Both the position numbers and the translations under genes were made by a program. The notes below the pieces were generated by a model, which saw nothing but the letters and a program-made list of their open reading frames with translations, searched no databases and was not told the origin of the DNA. From Thermosediminibacter litoriperuensis (lineage in GTDB: Bacteria > Bacillota > Thermosediminibacteria > Thermosediminibacterales > Thermosediminibacteraceae): 64,000 bases of DNA. The DNA lies in assembly GCF_008124715.1 (NCBI RefSeq), contig NZ_VNHO01000009.1:28885-92884 (forward strand), read 5' to 3'. This document shows positions 35,487-42,707 of the stretch, one piece after another (the stretch's first letter is position 1; each line of letters opens with the position of its first letter).

Positions 35487-35912
35487 TTACTTCACGATCG
35501 CATACAGGAAATTAGCCATCAGGTGCTGAAATTCTTCGGTTTTCATGAGGCTTAAAAACAGCGGAATCCACTTGTCGGCAGGCAGTATTGTGCCATCCTG
35601 AGTAGTGTATTCGAGGTTTTTGCCTTCAAGCTTCATCTGCGCTTTTTCTGTGATTTGAGAAAAGCTCTCTAATGCGGACTTTGTAAGGTCTATGGAATTG
35701 GATATTTTATTCAGGGCCTCTTTTAGGTTTCCCGTGGCTATGGCCTGCCGGAGAAACTTTTTGCCGACAGCGGTGATTGAAACAGCTTCTTTTTCGGAAT
35801 TTCGCGCGCCTTCACCTTCGGCATTTGTTTCGTGCTTTTTAAGTTCATTTTTTATTAAACTTTCCTGTTCTTCAAGCTCTTTTAGCGCTTTTTCAAGTTC
35901 CTCTTTGTTCAT
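35487..35912 (-). CDS. Uncharacterised 141-residue helical protein
   Basis: No family recognised. The N-terminal third is a highly charged coiled coil (ELEKALKELEEQESLIKNEL), the rest is predicted helical with a hydrophobic C-terminus (WIPLFLSLMKTEEFQHLMANFLYAIVK). No signal peptide or cysteines. GGGGGG precedes the start at 35912 and a terminator follows. Upstream on the minus strand a CATATTATA occurs near 35951, similar to the -10 of mother-cell sigma factors, but no matching -35 was found. Confidence 0.75.
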   Translation of the reverse strand: MNKEELEKALKELEEQESLIKNELKKHETNAEGEGARNSEKEAVSITAVGKKFLRQAIATGNLKEALNKISNSIDLTKSALESFSQITEKAQMKLEGKNLEYTTQDGTILPADKWIPLFLSLMKTEEFQHLMANFLYAIVK

Positions 35913-36010
35913 GGATAACCCCCCTTCTGTTGGCTTTTAGAGCTAATATATAATATGAAGTATCCTTAAATCTTGCCCTTGGGGCGTAACGGTAAAGCCG
36001 GGCTAGTATC

Positions 36011-36047
36011 AAAAAGCCCCGGATGTATATACTACATCCAGGGCTTT
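36011..36047 (-). terminator. Terminator of the first WWWW tiny gene
   Basis: On the minus strand AAAGCCCTGGATGTA pairs with TACATCCGGGGCTTT (one mismatch), followed by T5 (AAAAA at 36011-36015 on the plus strand). Confidence 0.85.
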
Positions 36048-36067
36048 GCTGCTCTAGCAGTCTGATT

Positions 36068-36169
36068 TTAGTTGCCAAGAATTATTATGATTATCGGCAG
36101 GAAGAATATAATTATGATGATTGGGATGAAGATCCACCACCACCACTGGAAGCTGGTGAGTTCAGGCAT
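36068..36169 (-). CDS. Tiny membrane protein with WWWW motif (copy 1)
   Basis: 33 residues: MPELTSFQ, then WWWWIFIPIIIIIFFLP, then IIIIILGN. One extremely hydrophobic helix of Ile, Phe and Trp with a Pro at 16 and 25 and no charged residue after position 3. The start is supported by AAAGGAGGTG 6 bases upstream and the gene has its own terminator. A paralog lies 125 bases upstream on the same strand, sharing the core WWWW-x-FIPIIIIIFF-x-PIIII-x-LG. No known family is recognised. The size, hydrophobicity and promoter type suggest a small sporulation or membrane peptide (inference). Confidence 0.85.
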   Translation of the reverse strand: MPELTSFQWWWWIFIPIIIIIFFLPIIIIILGN

Positions 36170-36200
36170 TGCTGCACCTCCTTTCTACCGTCTCCTACTT

Positions 36201-36226
36201 CATAATATGCCTTAAGTAAAATGTGT
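36201..36226 (-). promoter_or_regulatory. Possible sigma-E/sigma-K promoter of WWWW copy 1
   Basis: On the minus strand CATATTATG (36201-36209) fits the CATANNNT -10 of the mother-cell sigma factors, and an AC lies 15 bases upstream (36225-36226). The start would fall about 25 bases before the ATG, as for copy 2. Confidence 0.45.
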
Positions 36227-36252
36227 GCTACTCCGGAGAAAGCTGCCTGGTG

Positions 36253-36286
36253 AAAAGCTCCGGAAGGCAGTGCCCCCGGAGCTTTT
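36253..36286. terminator. Terminator of the second WWWW tiny gene
   Basis: AAAAGCTCCGG (36253-36263) pairs with CCGGAGCTTTT (36276-36286). The minus strand ends in T4 and the plus strand in T6. Confidence 0.85.
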
Positions 36287-36294
36287 TTAAGCGT

Positions 36295-36414
36295 TTAGGC
36301 CGACTGACCAAGCACTATTATGATGATCGGGAAGAAGAATATTATTATGATTATGGGGATAAACAGCCACCACCACCAGCTGAAGCCGGAACCGGGTTTT
36401 GCGATTTCGGGCAT
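36295..36414 (-). CDS. Tiny membrane protein with WWWW motif (copy 2)
   Basis: 39 residues: MPEIAKPGSGFS, then WWWWLFIPIIIIIFFFP, then IIIIVLGQSA. Same layout as copy 1: MPE start, four Trp, two Ile-rich blocks split by Pro, and an LG near the end. AAAAAGGAGGTG lies just upstream of ATG 36414. It has its own promoter-like sequence and terminator, so the two copies are separate units and not an operon. Duplication with conservation of the core but divergent flanks argues that both are real proteins. Confidence 0.85.
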   Translation of the reverse strand: MPEIAKPGSGFSWWWWLFIPIIIIIFFFPIIIIVLGQSA

Positions 36415-36446
36415 CTTGGCACCTCCTTTTTAACCGTTTCTACTGA

Positions 36447-36473
36447 TATAGTATGCAAGGGATATTTTTGTGT
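36447..36473 (-). promoter_or_regulatory. Possible sigma-K-type promoter of WWWW copy 2
   Basis: On the minus strand CATACTATA (36447-36455) matches CATANNNTA, with AC (36472-36473) 16 bases upstream: the sigma-K consensus. The predicted start is about 26 bases before the ATG. Confidence 0.5.
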
Positions 36474-36656
36474 GAATGGAAGGAATGAAAAGGACTACCC
36501 TTTAATATAGAAAAAATTAACAAATTTATAATCATATAGGTTTATTGCCATAATAAAACGGAGTTACGAGAATTTTTCAGCATATTAATTCCCTTTAAGG
36601 TTATTCTAGTTATGGAGAAGAAAAACTGTGCCTTCTGGTGGCAAGGGAGTGATTTT

Positions 36657-36977
36657 ATGCTGTCTTTCAGGCCTTTTTTGGCTGGCGCCTTTGTCGCCGC
36701 GCTGGCTTATGTCCTGAGCCCTGAAGTCAAAAAAAGGGTCAGGCCCATGGTCGAGAAAGGCATGGAACGGATGTCGGGCATGACCGAAAAGGGAAAGGAA
36801 ACTGTGCTGGAAAAAAGGATGAAGACCGGAGACGAACAGGTGGACCAGCTGGGTTATTATGAGGAACTGGAGCGGTTGAAAGAAGAGAGAAACCAGTATT
36901 TGAATGAAATCAAGGAGTTAAAAAAATTGGTAAATCAACTGTATGATGAAATTAGGGAACTAAAAAACAAAAGCTGA
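36657..36977 (+). CDS. Small membrane-anchored coiled-coil protein
   Basis: 106 residues: a short N-terminal membrane segment (FRPFLAGAFVAALAYVL), a basic stretch, and a C-terminal coiled coil (YYEELERLKEERNQYLNEIKE onward). The layout resembles YtxH-like small stress or envelope proteins, but family membership is not certain. Start ATG 36657 with AAGGGAG upstream; a longer frame from 36612 lacks a site. Confidence 0.75.
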   Translation: MLSFRPFLAGAFVAALAYVLSPEVKKRVRPMVEKGMERMSGMTEKGKETVLEKRMKTGDEQVDQLGYYEELERLKEERNQYLNEIKELKKLVNQLYDEIRELKNKS

Positions 36978-36979
36978 GA

Positions 36980-37007
36980 GAGCCGTCCACCACGGCTCCA
37001 TTTTTTT
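36980..37007 (+). terminator. Terminator after the coiled-coil gene
   Basis: GAGCCGT (36980-36986) pairs with ACGGCTC (36992-36998), then CA and seven T. Confidence 0.85.
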
Positions 37008-37014
37008 ATCCCCG

Positions 37015-37043
37015 TTGACACTCGGCGGTTTTTTGTATATAAT
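37015..37043 (+). promoter_or_regulatory. Consensus sigma-A promoter of the thiM unit
   Basis: TTGACA (37015-37020), 17-base spacer, TATAAT (37038-37043). The start would be near 37050, just before the riboswitch. Confidence 0.85.
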
Positions 37044-37063
37044 TCTGCCAAAACTGAATAAAA

Positions 37064-37153
37064 ACTACCGGGGGTGCTGCGGAAAGCGGCTGAGACGGGA
37101 ATTATCCCGAACCCTTGAACCTGTTTGGGTAATGCCAGCGGAGGGAGGGTAGT
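37064..37153 (+). promoter_or_regulatory. TPP riboswitch (THI element)
   Basis: Contains the conserved thi-box segments GGGGGTGC, GGCTGAGA, ACCCTTGAACCTG and GGGTAATGCCAGCGGAGGGA in the right order. The closing stem P1 is ACTACC (37064-37069) with GGTAGT (37148-37153). It binds thiamine pyrophosphate and lowers expression of the downstream gene, here through the terminator at 37168. Confidence 0.97.
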
Positions 37154-37167
37154 TGCTTATTACGTTT

Positions 37168-37199
37168 TTCGTACCCCCGTGGTACGAATTTTTATTTTT
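37168..37199 (+). terminator. Riboswitch-controlled terminator
   Basis: TTCGTACC (37168-37175) pairs with GGTACGAA (37181-37188), followed by a T-rich run. It lies 15 bases after the riboswitch and is the probable expression platform. Confidence 0.85.
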
Positions 37200-37317
37200 T
37201 GGAGAGGCGGCTTACGAGGCCCGGGGAGAAAAACCTGCTGCGCCATGGACTTGGTAACCAGTTTCCTGGGCAAAAAAAGAGCGAATGCTGATCTTGAGAA
37301 ACCGGAGGGTGGTAAAA

Positions 37318-38112
37318 ATGATAGAAGGTCTTTTAGAAAAAGTGCGAAGCCAAAAACCCCTTGTCCATCACATAACCAATATTGTGACAGTCAACGACTG
37401 CGCCAACGTCACGCTGGCGATTGGAGCCCTGCCGGTGATGGCTCACGCCCTGGAAGAGGTTGAGGATATGGTGAGTGCGGCGTCGAGCCTTGTGCTGAAC
37501 ATCGGCACGCTTACGCCAAAACAGGTGGAAGCTATGATAAAAGCCGGCAAAAAGGCAAATGAGCTGGGGGTGCCTGTGGTGCTGGATCCGGTGGGGGCCG
37601 GAGCCACGCCCCTTAGGACCGAAAGCGCCAGAAGGATATTGAAAGAGGTCAAAGTATCGGTAGTAAAGGGCAACAGCGCCGAAATCGGAGTGCTCGCCGG
37701 TGCCGGCGGAGAGATCCGGGGGGTCGAAGCCGTCGGCAGCAGCGAAAACCTTTTGACAGCCGCAAAGAAAATGGCAAAAGGCCTGGGGTCCACTGTTGTG
37801 ATATCGGGAGTAAAAGATATAGTTACCGACGGGGATAGGGTAGCGTATGTGGACAACGGTCACCGCTGGATGGGAACCATAACCGGCGCGGGATGCATGC
37901 TGGCGTCGGTGATCGGCAGCTTCTGTGGTGTGGAAAGGGATTGCTTCAAAGCTTCCATTGCAGCCCTGGTCGCCTTCGGCCTCGCCGGAGAACTGGCGGC
38001 GGAAAGACCGGAAGTCCGCGGCCCGGCGAGCTTCAAGGTGTGCTTCTTCGACGAACTTTACAATTTAACGGAAGAAAAGATACGAGCGGGGATGAAATAT
38101 TCGCTGGCATAA
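37318..38112 (+). CDS. thiM: Hydroxyethylthiazole kinase
   Basis: 264 residues of the ThiM ribokinase-like fold: [29 protein letters not shown] at the N-terminus, [28 protein letters not shown], and the anion-hole region [14 protein letters not shown]. It phosphorylates the thiazole alcohol for thiamine salvage. ATG 37318 follows GGAGGGTGG. It is the only thi gene here, between the TPP riboswitch and a terminator. Confidence 0.96.
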   Translation: MIEGLLEKVRSQKPLVHHITNIVTVNDCANVTLAIGALPVMAHALEEVEDMVSAASSLVLNIGTLTPKQVEAMIKAGKKANELGVPVVLDPVGAGATPLRTESARRILKEVKVSVVKGNSAEIGVLAGAGGEIRGVEAVGSSENLLTAAKKMAKGLGSTVVISGVKDIVTDGDRVAYVDNGHRWMGTITGAGCMLASVIGSFCGVERDCFKASIAALVAFGLAGELAAERPEVRGPASFKVCFFDELYNLTEEKIRAGMKYSLA

Positions 38113-38113
38113 G

Positions 38114-38138
38114 GAGCGGGAAAACCCCGCTCTTTTTT
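38114..38138 (+). terminator. Terminator after thiM
   Basis: GAGCGGG (38114-38120) pairs with CCCGCTC (38126-38132), followed by six T. Confidence 0.9.
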
Positions 38139-38186
38139 ATTTCTTAAAATAGCTACAAACTGTGTGGGAGGAATAAAAAAAATTTA

Positions 38187-38215
38187 TTGATTTTCGGGAA
38201 ATTTTTGTATATTAT
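38187..38215 (+). promoter_or_regulatory. Probable promoter of the small membrane protein gene
   Basis: TTGATT (38187-38192), 17-base spacer, TATTAT (38210-38215); 45 bases before the ATG at 38260. Confidence 0.5.
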
Positions 38216-38259
38216 AGGAAAGACAGGATACTGTCACCTTATTTAAGGGGAGAACAGAA

Positions 38260-38436
38260 ATGAGGTTTATTTTTAACAAATTTGTTTTATTTTTTTCAAT
38301 CATATTTGTTATTTTGTTTACCGCCAATCTTTATGAACCTACAGCTTTGGATTTTATCGGGGCGATTGTTGGCGGGCTTATATCGGGAATAATTGTAGGA
38401 ATGATTTTGTATGTTGTCCATAAGATCTTAACTTAA
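38260..38436 (+). CDS. Small two-helix membrane protein, unknown
   Basis: 58 residues: MRFIFNKFVLFFSIIFVILF (helix 1), a short NLYEPTALDF loop, and a Gly/Ile-rich helix 2 (IGAIVGGLISGIIVGMILYV) with a basic end. GGGGAGAAC lies upstream. It sits 11 bases before the frameshifted secreted-protein gene, so they may share a promoter. No family recognised. Confidence 0.6.
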   Translation: MRFIFNKFVLFFSIIFVILFTANLYEPTALDFIGAIVGGLISGIIVGMILYVVHKILT

Positions 38437-38447
38437 GGAGTGATTAG

Positions 38448-39075
38448 ATGGGTACAAGATTCTTTAAAATAGGTTTAGCTGGCTTGGTGCTAGTATTTCT
38501 AATGGTAGCTTCCGTTTATTACATAAAGGCCAATTCGTCTCAAGATGATACGTTGAGAACAATTACTTCTACCAACGGTGAAACTATAGTATTAACAGAC
38601 ATACAGGTTTTACAGCAGCATAGAGGAGTTAACTAAAGCTGCTGACGTGGTTGTTGTTGGCAGAGTAGTTGAAAAGGGTGGTAGTCGTAATTTGGAACGT
38701 GATCCCGCCGATCCTAAAAGGGAGGCTAAAGATCGAAAGTGTATGAGCCAGGAATACAAAGTTATAGTGGAAGAGTGGATTAAAGGTTCGGGAGAGAAAC
38801 AGTTGCAGGTAGTTTATCCTGAATATACTATAACTACTGAAGGAGAAAGAATTGATGAACCATATATCGCGTTAAAACCCGGCCATCGTTATTTGCTCTT
38901 TCTGCATAAAGACGTCTCGAATAATTTTTACAGCGGTGTGGGTGAACCCTGGCAATTCCAGTTACTAAATAGCAAAGCACAAATGCAAACGGCTTATGAG
39001 GGAAAAGAACTTGAAAAGTTAATGGCTTTCACTGAAGACGAACTACTGAGGCAGGTACGCGACGCATCCCGGTAA
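38448..39075 (+). pseudogene. Exported protein gene broken by a frameshift
   Basis: The first frame (from ATG 38448) encodes a membrane-spanning signal (KIGLAGLVLVFLMVASVYYI) and runs into a stop at 38634. The second frame (to 39075) continues as YSSIEELTKAADVVVVGRVVEKG and ends with FLHKDVSNNFYSG and GEPWQFQL. Removing one T in GTTTTAC near 38611 joins the frames as DIQVYSSIEELTKAAD, a natural strand-helix passage. The intact protein would be about 208 residues, one membrane helix plus an extracellular domain; its function is unknown. Mutation and sequencing error cannot be separated here. Confidence 0.75.
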
Positions 39076-39141
39076 CTCATAAACTCAAGTGACGTTTAAT
39101 CACCTTCCATATAACGGGGCGCAATTCACATGGAGATAAAA

Positions 39142-39165
39142 GGGGCGTTTTACGCCCCCTTATTA
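39142..39165 (+). terminator. Probable terminator after the frameshifted gene
   Basis: GGGGCG (39142-39147) pairs with CGCCCC (39153-39158), followed by CTTATTATTT. Confidence 0.6.
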
Positions 39166-39246
39166 TTTATAAAGAAACATTCGGAAGGTACTTTCTCAAA
39201 TCACACGCTGGTTATACAATTAATTTTTAAAAAATGCGGTTATATT

Positions 39247-39275
39247 TTGGACCGGTTATGGCCTCTTTTTATACA
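39247..39275 (+). promoter_or_regulatory. Probable promoter of the gene at 39312
   Basis: TTGGAC (39247-39252), 17-base spacer, TATACA (39270-39275), 37 bases before the ATG. Confidence 0.45.
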
Positions 39276-39311
39276 TAGAGAAAAGATACGATGAAAAGGG
39301 GGGTGCACTTC

Positions 39312-39641
39312 ATGGAAATGTTTACTTACGATTTTCTGAGCACGCTAACGGGAACGGTGACCGCAACGGTACTCGTGGTAGAATTTTTAAAAGAACTGGG
39401 TCCTATAAAAAAAATACCCACCCGGTGGGTGGTGTTCGCCGTATCGGAAATGATAGTTATAATCACGAGCATTGCAAGGGGGAACTTCGGGATAATAAAT
39501 CTACCGCTGTATTTTTTGAACGGATTGCTAGTTACCACCTTAGCAATGGGCAGCTGGCACCTGCTCTGCGACAATCTTCAGAGCATCGCGGTTAACCGCC
39601 GGATTTACATGCCTCCCAGCAGATGGAAGACGTTGAAATAG
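39312..39641 (+). CDS. Uncharacterised small membrane protein
   Basis: 109 residues with two or three hydrophobic segments (FLSTLTGTVTATVLVVEFL, TRWVVFAVSEMIVIIT, LPLYFLNGLLVTTLAMGSW) and a basic C-terminus. The layout resembles small holin-like or structural membrane proteins, but no family is assigned. ATG 39312 lies 9 bases after a GGGGGG run; an in-frame ATG at 39291 would precede that site. Confidence 0.7.
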   Translation: MEMFTYDFLSTLTGTVTATVLVVEFLKELGPIKKIPTRWVVFAVSEMIVIITSIARGNFGIINLPLYFLNGLLVTTLAMGSWHLLCDNLQSIAVNRRIYMPPSRWKTLK

Positions 39642-39669
39642 CGGGTTTTCCCGTTTATTTTTTTGTCAT

Positions 39670-39712
39670 TTTGCTCAAAAAAGGCAAAAAGATTTTAATG
39701 CAATTGAGCAAA
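39670..39712 (+). promoter_or_regulatory. Inverted repeat upstream of glycerate kinase, possible operator
   Basis: TTTGCTCAA (39670-39678) and TTGAGCAAA (39704-39712) form an exact 9-base inverted repeat about 65-105 bases before the kinase start. It could be a binding site for the CdaR-type regulator encoded at 42708 (inference). Confidence 0.45.
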
Positions 39713-39776
39713 GTGAATATTTCAAATTTATAAATATTGGGATAAAATTAAATAAAAAGCGGAACCGGAGGTTCAT

Positions 39777-40928
39777 ATGAAGGTTGTAATCGCACCTGAT
39801 TCCTTTAAGGGAAGCCTTACTTCACTTCAGGCTGCAAATGCCATGGAAAGAGGCGTCATGAAAGCTGCGTCCAGCACCAATGCGGATGTGGAGGCATATA
39901 AAATTCCGATGGCCGACGGCGGTGAGGGCACCGTGGAAGCGGTAATATGTGCCGCGGGCGGGAGAATCGTAAAAACACGGGTTCTCGACCCGCTGGGGAG
40001 GATGATTGATTCTTTTTTCGGCGTGCTCCCGGACGGTACCGCTGTACTAGAAATGGCTGCGGCTTCGGGGTTAAATCTTTTGAAACCCGGAGAAAGGAAC
40101 CCCATGGTGACCACCACCTACGGCACCGGTCAGCTTATAAAAGCAGCGATGGATTACGGATGCAGAAAACTCATAATAGGCATAGGCGGCAGTGCCACCA
40201 ACGACGGCGGGGTAGGCATGGCCCAGGCTCTAGGCATAAAGTTTCTCGATGCAGAAGGCAAGGAGATAGGTTTCGGCGGAGGTGAGCTTTCGAGAATAGA
40301 GAGAATAGATATTTCGGGACTTGACCCCAGGGTAAAAGAAGCCGATATAGTTGTGGCGTGCGATGTGAAGAACGTTCTGTGCGGTCCGGGAGGTGCGTCG
40401 GCGGTCTACGGGCCTCAAAAAGGTGCTACTCCGGAAATGGTGAAGATTTTGGACGAGAACTTAAGGCATCTTGCGGAAGTGATAAAAAAGGACCTTGGAA
40501 AAGATATAGCTGAAGTCCCCGGTTCCGGTGCAGCGGGCGGCCTTGGGGCGGCTTTAATAGCTTTTTTAAATTCACAATTACGGCCGGGAATAGAGATTAT
40601 TATGGATATAACGCATTTTTCTGATAGAGTTTCGAAAGCGGACCTGATAATTACAGGAGAAGGTTGCACTGATTACCAGACCCTTTTCGGCAAGGTGCCC
40701 TTTGGGATCGGACAAGTTGCGAAAAGATTTAATAAGCCGGTGATATGCATTTCCGGCTCTCTTGGAGAAAATTATGAGCAACTATATGATGCGGGAATCA
40801 CGGCATTGTTCAGCATAACAAATAAGCCCATGACGCTGGAAGAGGCCATGGAAAGGGGGGAAGAGCTGCTGGAAAAAGCTGCGGAAAATGTGTTTAGAGT
40901 ATATTGTTTGAGGGTAATAGATTTTTAA
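39777..40928 (+). CDS. glxK: Glycerate kinase (GlxK/GarK family)
   Basis: 383 residues, normal for type I glycerate kinases. KVVIAPDSFKGSLTSLQAANAMERG at the start, then PMADGGEGTVEA, EMAAASGL, IGIGGSATNDGG and GSGAAGGLGAAL. It phosphorylates D-glycerate to a phosphoglycerate. ATG 39777 follows GGAGG. CdaR-type regulators commonly control such genes, and one is encoded 1.8 kb downstream. Confidence 0.95.
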   Translation: MKVVIAPDSFKGSLTSLQAANAMERGVMKAASSTNADVEAYKIPMADGGEGTVEAVICAAGGRIVKTRVLDPLGRMIDSFFGVLPDGTAVLEMAAASGLNLLKPGERNPMVTTTYGTGQLIKAAMDYGCRKLIIGIGGSATNDGGVGMAQALGIKFLDAEGKEIGFGGGELSRIERIDISGLDPRVKEADIVVACDVKNVLCGPGGASAVYGPQKGATPEMVKILDENLRHLAEVIKKDLGKDIAEVPGSGAAGGLGAALIAFLNSQLRPGIEIIMDITHFSDRVSKADLIITGEGCTDYQTLFGKVPFGIGQVAKRFNKPVICISGSLGENYEQLYDAGITALFSITNKPMTLEEAMERGEELLEKAAENVFRVYCLRVIDF

Positions 40929-40950
40929 AATAAATTAAGAGGGGATTGTT

Positions 40951-42408
40951 ATGGCACTAAAAAGCAACTCGAAACAAAATTTGCCTTGGAGTTGTGATAC
41001 TTTTGTCGTATTGCCGGATGTAACGGCAAACGGGGCAGTGATGTTAGGCAAGAATAGTGATAGACCTGTTTTTGACTGTCAGCCTTTAATGTATTTTCCC
41101 GCTAGAAAACATGAAGCTGGGTCAAAAATTAAACTCTCTTATGTTGAGATTCCACAAGCAGAAGAGACGTATGCAACGATTGGATCTTCTCCTTATTGGT
41201 GCTGGGGATATGAAGAAGGTATTAATGAGTACGGAGTGGCTATTGGCAATGAAGCAATTTTCACCAAAGATCTAGCAGAAGCGGCCGAAGCTGCGAAGAA
41301 AGGTGAGAAAATACCAGAGGGTATTTTGGGAATGGAATTGCTAAGACTCGGGTTGGAACGAGGGAAAACGGCGAGAGAAGCATTGGAAGTAATGACAACT
41401 TTAATCGAGGAATACGGGCAATGGGGTTCAGGAGTTCCTACGTCCGATCACTCTAAGGGAGCTTATAATAATTCCTACATTATTGCAGATAAAACTGAAG
41501 CATGGGTATTGGAAACAGTAGGTAAACACTGGATTGCAAAAAGGGTGGGTAGTGGTTACGCGGCTATTTCTAATGAACCCAGTATTCGTAATAAGTGGGA
41601 TTTAATGAGTGATCACTTGATCGAAAATGCTATTTCGAAAAAATGGTGGCCGGAAGAAAAACGAGACACGTTTGATTTTGCTTTTGCTTATACGGATTTT
41701 AAAAGACCATTACAATTATCTCATATTCGAGCACAGCGTATGCGTCAACTTTTAAAACAAGCTTTGGTAGAACAAGGGAAGGTAAGCTTCGAATGGATGA
41801 AACGCATCCTTAGAGACCATTATGAAGATACATTCCTTGAAGGACCATATTTTAATGCAGCATTACCGGATTTTCTTACTATTTGTATGCACTCTTCACC
41901 TGCCGGATTTACTTGGGGCAACACCGCATCTTCATCCATATTTATTCTTCCAAAAGATGATGATCATTTACCGGTATTATGGTGGACACCTGTAACTCCT
42001 TGTACCGGGCTTTATCTACCTATTTTTATATATGGGAAGGGGTTACCTGAAATTCTCTCAAACGCAGGGACTGTTGGTAAACAGGTAATTGCGCCACCTG
42101 AGGTTAAAGAAGATACTTTCTCGGAAAACTCCTATTGGTGGATTTTTAAGGATCTTTTAGAAACAATTAAAGGTGATGAGTATGGAAGTAGGTTTGAAGT
42201 TAGACAAAAGATTGTGAGAGAGATTTTTGATGAGCTGGAAAATAGCTGGATTATAAAAACAGCTGCTGTAGAACGTGACGCCGTTTCTCTTATGAAAGAA
42301 GGGAAAGATGAAAAAGCAGCTGAGTTGCTCTGGAATTTTACTGCGAGTTGTGTTAACGAAGCATTAGCCACAGTAAAAAAAGTAAAGGATATCATTTCTT
42401 CCGTCTAA
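40951..42408 (+). CDS. Secernin-like C69 (U34) family peptidase
   Basis: 485 residues. It starts with CDTFVVLPDVTANGAVMLGKNSDRP, where C15 would be the N-terminal nucleophile after processing, as in C69 dipeptidases and secernins. SPYWCWGYEEGINEYGVAIGNEA and NNSYIIADKTEAWVLETVG also fit. It has no signal peptide, so it is probably cytosolic. The gene is clearly more AT-rich than its neighbours and interrupts the acid-sugar genes, suggesting later acquisition. GAGGGG precedes ATG 40951; a terminator follows. Confidence 0.88.
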   Translation: MALKSNSKQNLPWSCDTFVVLPDVTANGAVMLGKNSDRPVFDCQPLMYFPARKHEAGSKIKLSYVEIPQAEETYATIGSSPYWCWGYEEGINEYGVAIGNEAIFTKDLAEAAEAAKKGEKIPEGILGMELLRLGLERGKTAREALEVMTTLIEEYGQWGSGVPTSDHSKGAYNNSYIIADKTEAWVLETVGKHWIAKRVGSGYAAISNEPSIRNKWDLMSDHLIENAISKKWWPEEKRDTFDFAFAYTDFKRPLQLSHIRAQRMRQLLKQALVEQGKVSFEWMKRILRDHYEDTFLEGPYFNAALPDFLTICMHSSPAGFTWGNTASSSIFILPKDDDHLPVLWWTPVTPCTGLYLPIFIYGKGLPEILSNAGTVGKQVIAPPEVKEDTFSENSYWWIFKDLLETIKGDEYGSRFEVRQKIVREIFDELENSWIIKTAAVERDAVSLMKEGKDEKAAELLWNFTASCVNEALATVKKVKDIISSV

Positions 42409-42502
42409 ATAAAGACGTTTCTAAAAGCCTAGCCATTACTTAATCTTTAGCTCCTTTTAAAAAGAGATTGTGTAAAATATTGTAATCAATGGTAATATTA
42501 TA

Positions 42503-42562
42503 TTGAGCCATTTTTCATCCCTCATTCTAACCAGGGGGATGGGAGTGGCTCAACCCTTTTTT
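42503..42562 (+). terminator. Long terminator after the C69 peptidase gene
   Basis: TTGAGCCA (42503-42510) pairs with TGGCTCAA (42546-42553), with an inner CATCCC/GGGATG stem, followed by CCC and six T. The rest of 42409-42707 shows only AT-rich sequence and no further feature. Confidence 0.8.
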
Positions 42563-42707
42563 AAAAGAAGTATGTAAAATCCCGATGACCTGCGGCGGGG
42601 AAGGAGCGCGATTTAAAGGCTGCAAAGAGCCTTTTCAAGCTGTCAAAAGGATTTTATTGCCCGTAAGGCGAATTACATATAAAAAAGTTTACGATCGGGG
42701 TGATAAA

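Noticed and set aside
36023-36510. Plus-strand ORFs rich in Tyr, Asp and PPPP
   Set aside because: They are antisense shadows of the WWWW tiny genes, whose minus-strand frames have strong ribosome sites and terminators.
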